DNA from: CANHBY01 sp046342195
Lineage (GTDB): Bacteria; Pseudomonadota; Gammaproteobacteria; Burkholderiales; Burkholderiaceae_C
Direction of reading: 5' to 3'
NCBI GenBank assembly: GCA_046342195.1
Contig: JBKDQE010000026.1
Coordinates: 1-64,000 of the forward strand
DNA: 64,000 nucleotides
Made by a program: the position numbers and the translations under genes. The notes under the pieces were generated by a model, which was not told the DNA's origin, made no database searches, and saw nothing but the letters and a program-made list of their open reading frames with translations. Positions 62,262-64,000 of this stretch are shown in pieces (position 1 is the first letter of the stretch; every line of letters starts with the position of its first letter).

Positions 62262-63944
62262 ATGGAGAAAATTTGGCTCAAGCATTACCCCGAGGGTGTT
62301 CCGGCAGAAATTGATGTGGGCCGATATGGTTCGCTGGTCAGCCTTTTGGATGAAAGCTTCAGGCGTTTTGCCGGCCAGCCGGCTTATAAATTCATGGGCC
62401 GCTCATTCACGTTTCAACAAATCAATGAAAACTCACGCGCCCTGGCTGGCTACTTTCAAACCCTGGGCTTGACCCCAGGCGACCGGGTTGCGGTGATGTT
62501 GCCGAATGTTCCGCAGTACCCGGTGGCGGTGGCCGCCATTTTGAGGGCCGGCTTGGTGGTGGTGAATGTGAACCCCTTGTACACCCCCCGCGAGTTGGCT
62601 CATCAATTGAAAGACTCTGGCGCCAAAGCCCTCATTTTGATGGAAAACTTTGCGACCACCCTGCAGCAGTGCTTGAAGGAGCTGCCTCCCTTGAACATGG
62701 TGCTCACTTCTTTGGGCGACATGCTGCCTTTTCCAAAAAACCTGCTGGTGAATGCGACAGTAAAATATATCAAAAAGCTGGTACCCTCTTTTCGCCTGCC
62801 CGGCGCCGTGCCTTGGAATGATGCCCTTTCGTCTGGTCGGGCCCATGGCTTTCTTGCGGCCTCTGTGGGCCCCGATGATCTGGCTGTTTTGCAGTACACT
62901 GGGGGCACCACCGGCATCAGCAAGGGGGCCATGCTGCGTCATCGCAATTTGGTGGCCAACATTCTTCAGTCAGAAGCGTGGTACCGCCCGGCGCTTTCAA
63001 AAATTCCGCTTGCTGAGCAACTGCACACCGTTTGTGCCCTGCCGCTTTATCACATCTTCGGCTTTAACATCAATATGATGTTGTCTCTGCGCTTGGGGGG
63101 GTGCAATATTTTGCTGGCCAACCCTCGCGACTTGCCCAGCCTGTTCAAAACGCTGGCCAAAGAGCGGTTTCACAGCTTTCCAGCCGTCAATACCCTCTTC
63201 AGTAGCATGCTCAATCACCCTTTGTTTTCGACCGTCAACTGGAGCCATCTTCAGCTGGCAGTGGGAGGCGGCATGGCCGTCACGAGCACCACAGCCGCAG
63301 ACTGGCTCAAAAAAACGGGGTGCCCGATTGTCGAAGGTTATGGCTTGTCAGAAACTTCTCCTTCGGTGTCGTGCAACCCCGTCAACAGCAGTCATTACAG
63401 CGGCAACATTGGCATGCCTTTGCCCAACACAGAAATAGCCCTCCTTGACGATGAAGGTCACGAAGTGCCCGCAGCTTGCTCCGGGGAAATCGCGATTCGC
63501 GGGCCCCAAGTGATGGCAGGCTATTGGCAGCGCCCCGAGGAAACCGCTCAAAGCTTCACCGCTGACGGGTTTTTCCGCACTGGAGACATCGGCACCGTTG
63601 ATGAGCAAGGGTATTTCAAAATCGTTGATCGCAAAAAAGACATGATTCTCGTCAGTGGCTTCAATGTTTATCCTACGGAAATTGAAAACGTCGTGAGCAG
63701 GATGCCCCAAGTGCTTGAGTGTGCCGTGGTGGGCATCCCCGACCCCAAAACCGGAGAAGCCGTGAAACTCGTGATTGTCAAACGTCAACCCGAATGCACT
63801 GAGGCTGAAGTGCGTGCATTTTGTGAAGCCAACTTGACAGGCTATAAAAGACCCAAATTGATTGAATTTCGAGCCACTTTACCCAAAACTCATGTCGGGA
63901 AAATTTTGCGCCGTATGCTCCGCGATACCCCTGAACAAAAATAG
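62262..63944 (+). CDS. fadD: Long-chain acyl-CoA synthetase FadD
   Basis: A 560-aa AMP-forming ligase that activates fatty acids for beta-oxidation. N-terminal KIWLKHYPEGVPAEIDVGRY (~3-22); P-loop YTGGTTGISKGAMLRHRNLV (~213-232); VEGYGLSETSPSVSCNPVN (~361-379, A4 motif); TGDIGTVDEQGYFKIVDRKK (~443-462) and DMILVSGFNVYPTEIENV (~463-480, FACS signature); C-terminal catalytic Lys in KTHVGKILRRMLRD. ATG 62262 has a gagagatgg ribosome-binding site. Length matches E. coli FadD (561). Confidence 0.95.
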   Translation: MEKIWLKHYPEGVPAEIDVGRYGSLVSLLDESFRRFAGQPAYKFMGRSFTFQQINENSRALAGYFQTLGLTPGDRVAVMLPNVPQYPVAVAAILRAGLVVVNVNPLYTPRELAHQLKDSGAKALILMENFATTLQQCLKELPPLNMVLTSLGDMLPFPKNLLVNATVKYIKKLVPSFRLPGAVPWNDALSSGRAHGFLAASVGPDDLAVLQYTGGTTGISKGAMLRHRNLVANILQSEAWYRPALSKIPLAEQLHTVCALPLYHIFGFNINMMLSLRLGGCNILLANPRDLPSLFKTLAKERFHSFPAVNTLFSSMLNHPLFSTVNWSHLQLAVGGGMAVTSTTAADWLKKTGCPIVEGYGLSETSPSVSCNPVNSSHYSGNIGMPLPNTEIALLDDEGHEVPAACSGEIAIRGPQVMAGYWQRPEETAQSFTADGFFRTGDIGTVDEQGYFKIVDRKKDMILVSGFNVYPTEIENVVSRMPQVLECAVVGIPDPKTGEAVKLVIVKRQPECTEAEVRAFCEANLTGYKRPKLIEFRATLPKTHVGKILRRMLRDTPEQK

Positions 63945-63953
63945 TTGATCACC

Positions 63954-64000
63954 ATGCTTGGCCCTCGATTTTTCGTTGACAAACCCTTGCGCCCTGACTC
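63954..64000 (+). CDS. rsmE: Probable 16S rRNA m3U1498 methyltransferase RsmE, 5' end (partial)
   Basis: The last 47 bases begin a gene: ATG 63954 encodes MLGPRFFVDKPLRPD before the window ends. RsmE proteins usually start M-x-RFFVDxPL-x-xG, so this is the likely identity, judged on only 15 residues. It follows fadD by 9 bp. Confidence 0.5.
   Translation, partial: MLGPRFFVDKPLRPD

Noticed and set aside
1..64000. tRNA, rRNA or 4.5S RNA genes
   Set aside because: No cloverleaf with conserved T-arm sequence, no rRNA segment and no SRP RNA hairpin motif was noticed in intergenic regions by eye.

Overview
The window looks like chromosome of a betaproteobacterium, most likely order Burkholderiales and close to Comamonadaceae. 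The grounds are the gene order ffh / cytochrome-c-assembly-like gene / PP0621-type gene / pilS / pilR / ampD / nrdA / nrdB / lysine-alanine-rich histone H1-like gene, the FimV-TruA pair, the RpfE-type phosphoglycerate-mutase-like gene next to recJ, and a complete division/cell-wall (dcw) cluster. This placement comes from memory of gene order, not from a search.

Layout. 1-2100 is accessory: the right end of an IS66 element sits in an unknown gene, followed by two small unknown genes, a broken IS5-family transposase and a pair of short inverted repeats. 2100-9470 holds a Tat-exported FAD oxidoreductase, a patchwork of IS5, IS701 and IS607 scraps, ribF, a MacAB-type exporter (adaptor, ATPase, permease) and a thioredoxin-like gene. 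9260-9720 carries relics that include the end of a PglZ-domain gene. 9820-23841 is the ffh ... ndh block: SRP protein, PilSR two-component system, AmpD, class Ia ribonucleotide reductase behind two NrdR-like boxes, a histone-like protein and NDH-2. 24141-41515 is the dcw operon: promoter, mraZ relic, rsmH, ftsL, ftsI, murE, murF, mraY, murD, ftsW, murG, murC, ddl, ftsQ, ftsA, ftsZ. 42102-44461 is a TRAP transporter membrane pair. 44795-45040 has the layout of a replication origin. 45342-64000 holds an M48 protease, orn, amn, an RND efflux pair, truA, fimV, lolD/lolE, the phosphoglycerate-mutase-like gene, recJ, fadD and the start of a probable rsmE.

How the genes work together. The dcw genes run from UDP-MurNAc-peptide synthesis (MurC-F, Ddl) through lipid I and II (MraY, MurG) to septal synthesis (FtsW, FtsI) and the divisome (FtsL, FtsQ, FtsA, FtsZ), almost all with start and stop codons overlapping. 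PilS/PilR and FimV point to type IV pili. LolD/LolE, MacAB and the RND pair are envelope transport systems.

Most unusual points: (1) five consensus DnaA boxes plus a DnaA-trio-like TAG repeat and an AT-rich stretch at 44795-45040, with no dnaA, dnaN, rpmH or gyrB anywhere in the window; (2) mraZ reduced to about 14 C-terminal codons, with the promoter and phased GTGG boxes kept; (3) two copies of a 53-bp repeat in inverted orientation bounding the 18-kb ribF-to-nrdB-histone segment, with a third partial copy forming a perfect palindrome at the end of orn; (4) a PglZ relic suggesting a lost phage-defence gene.
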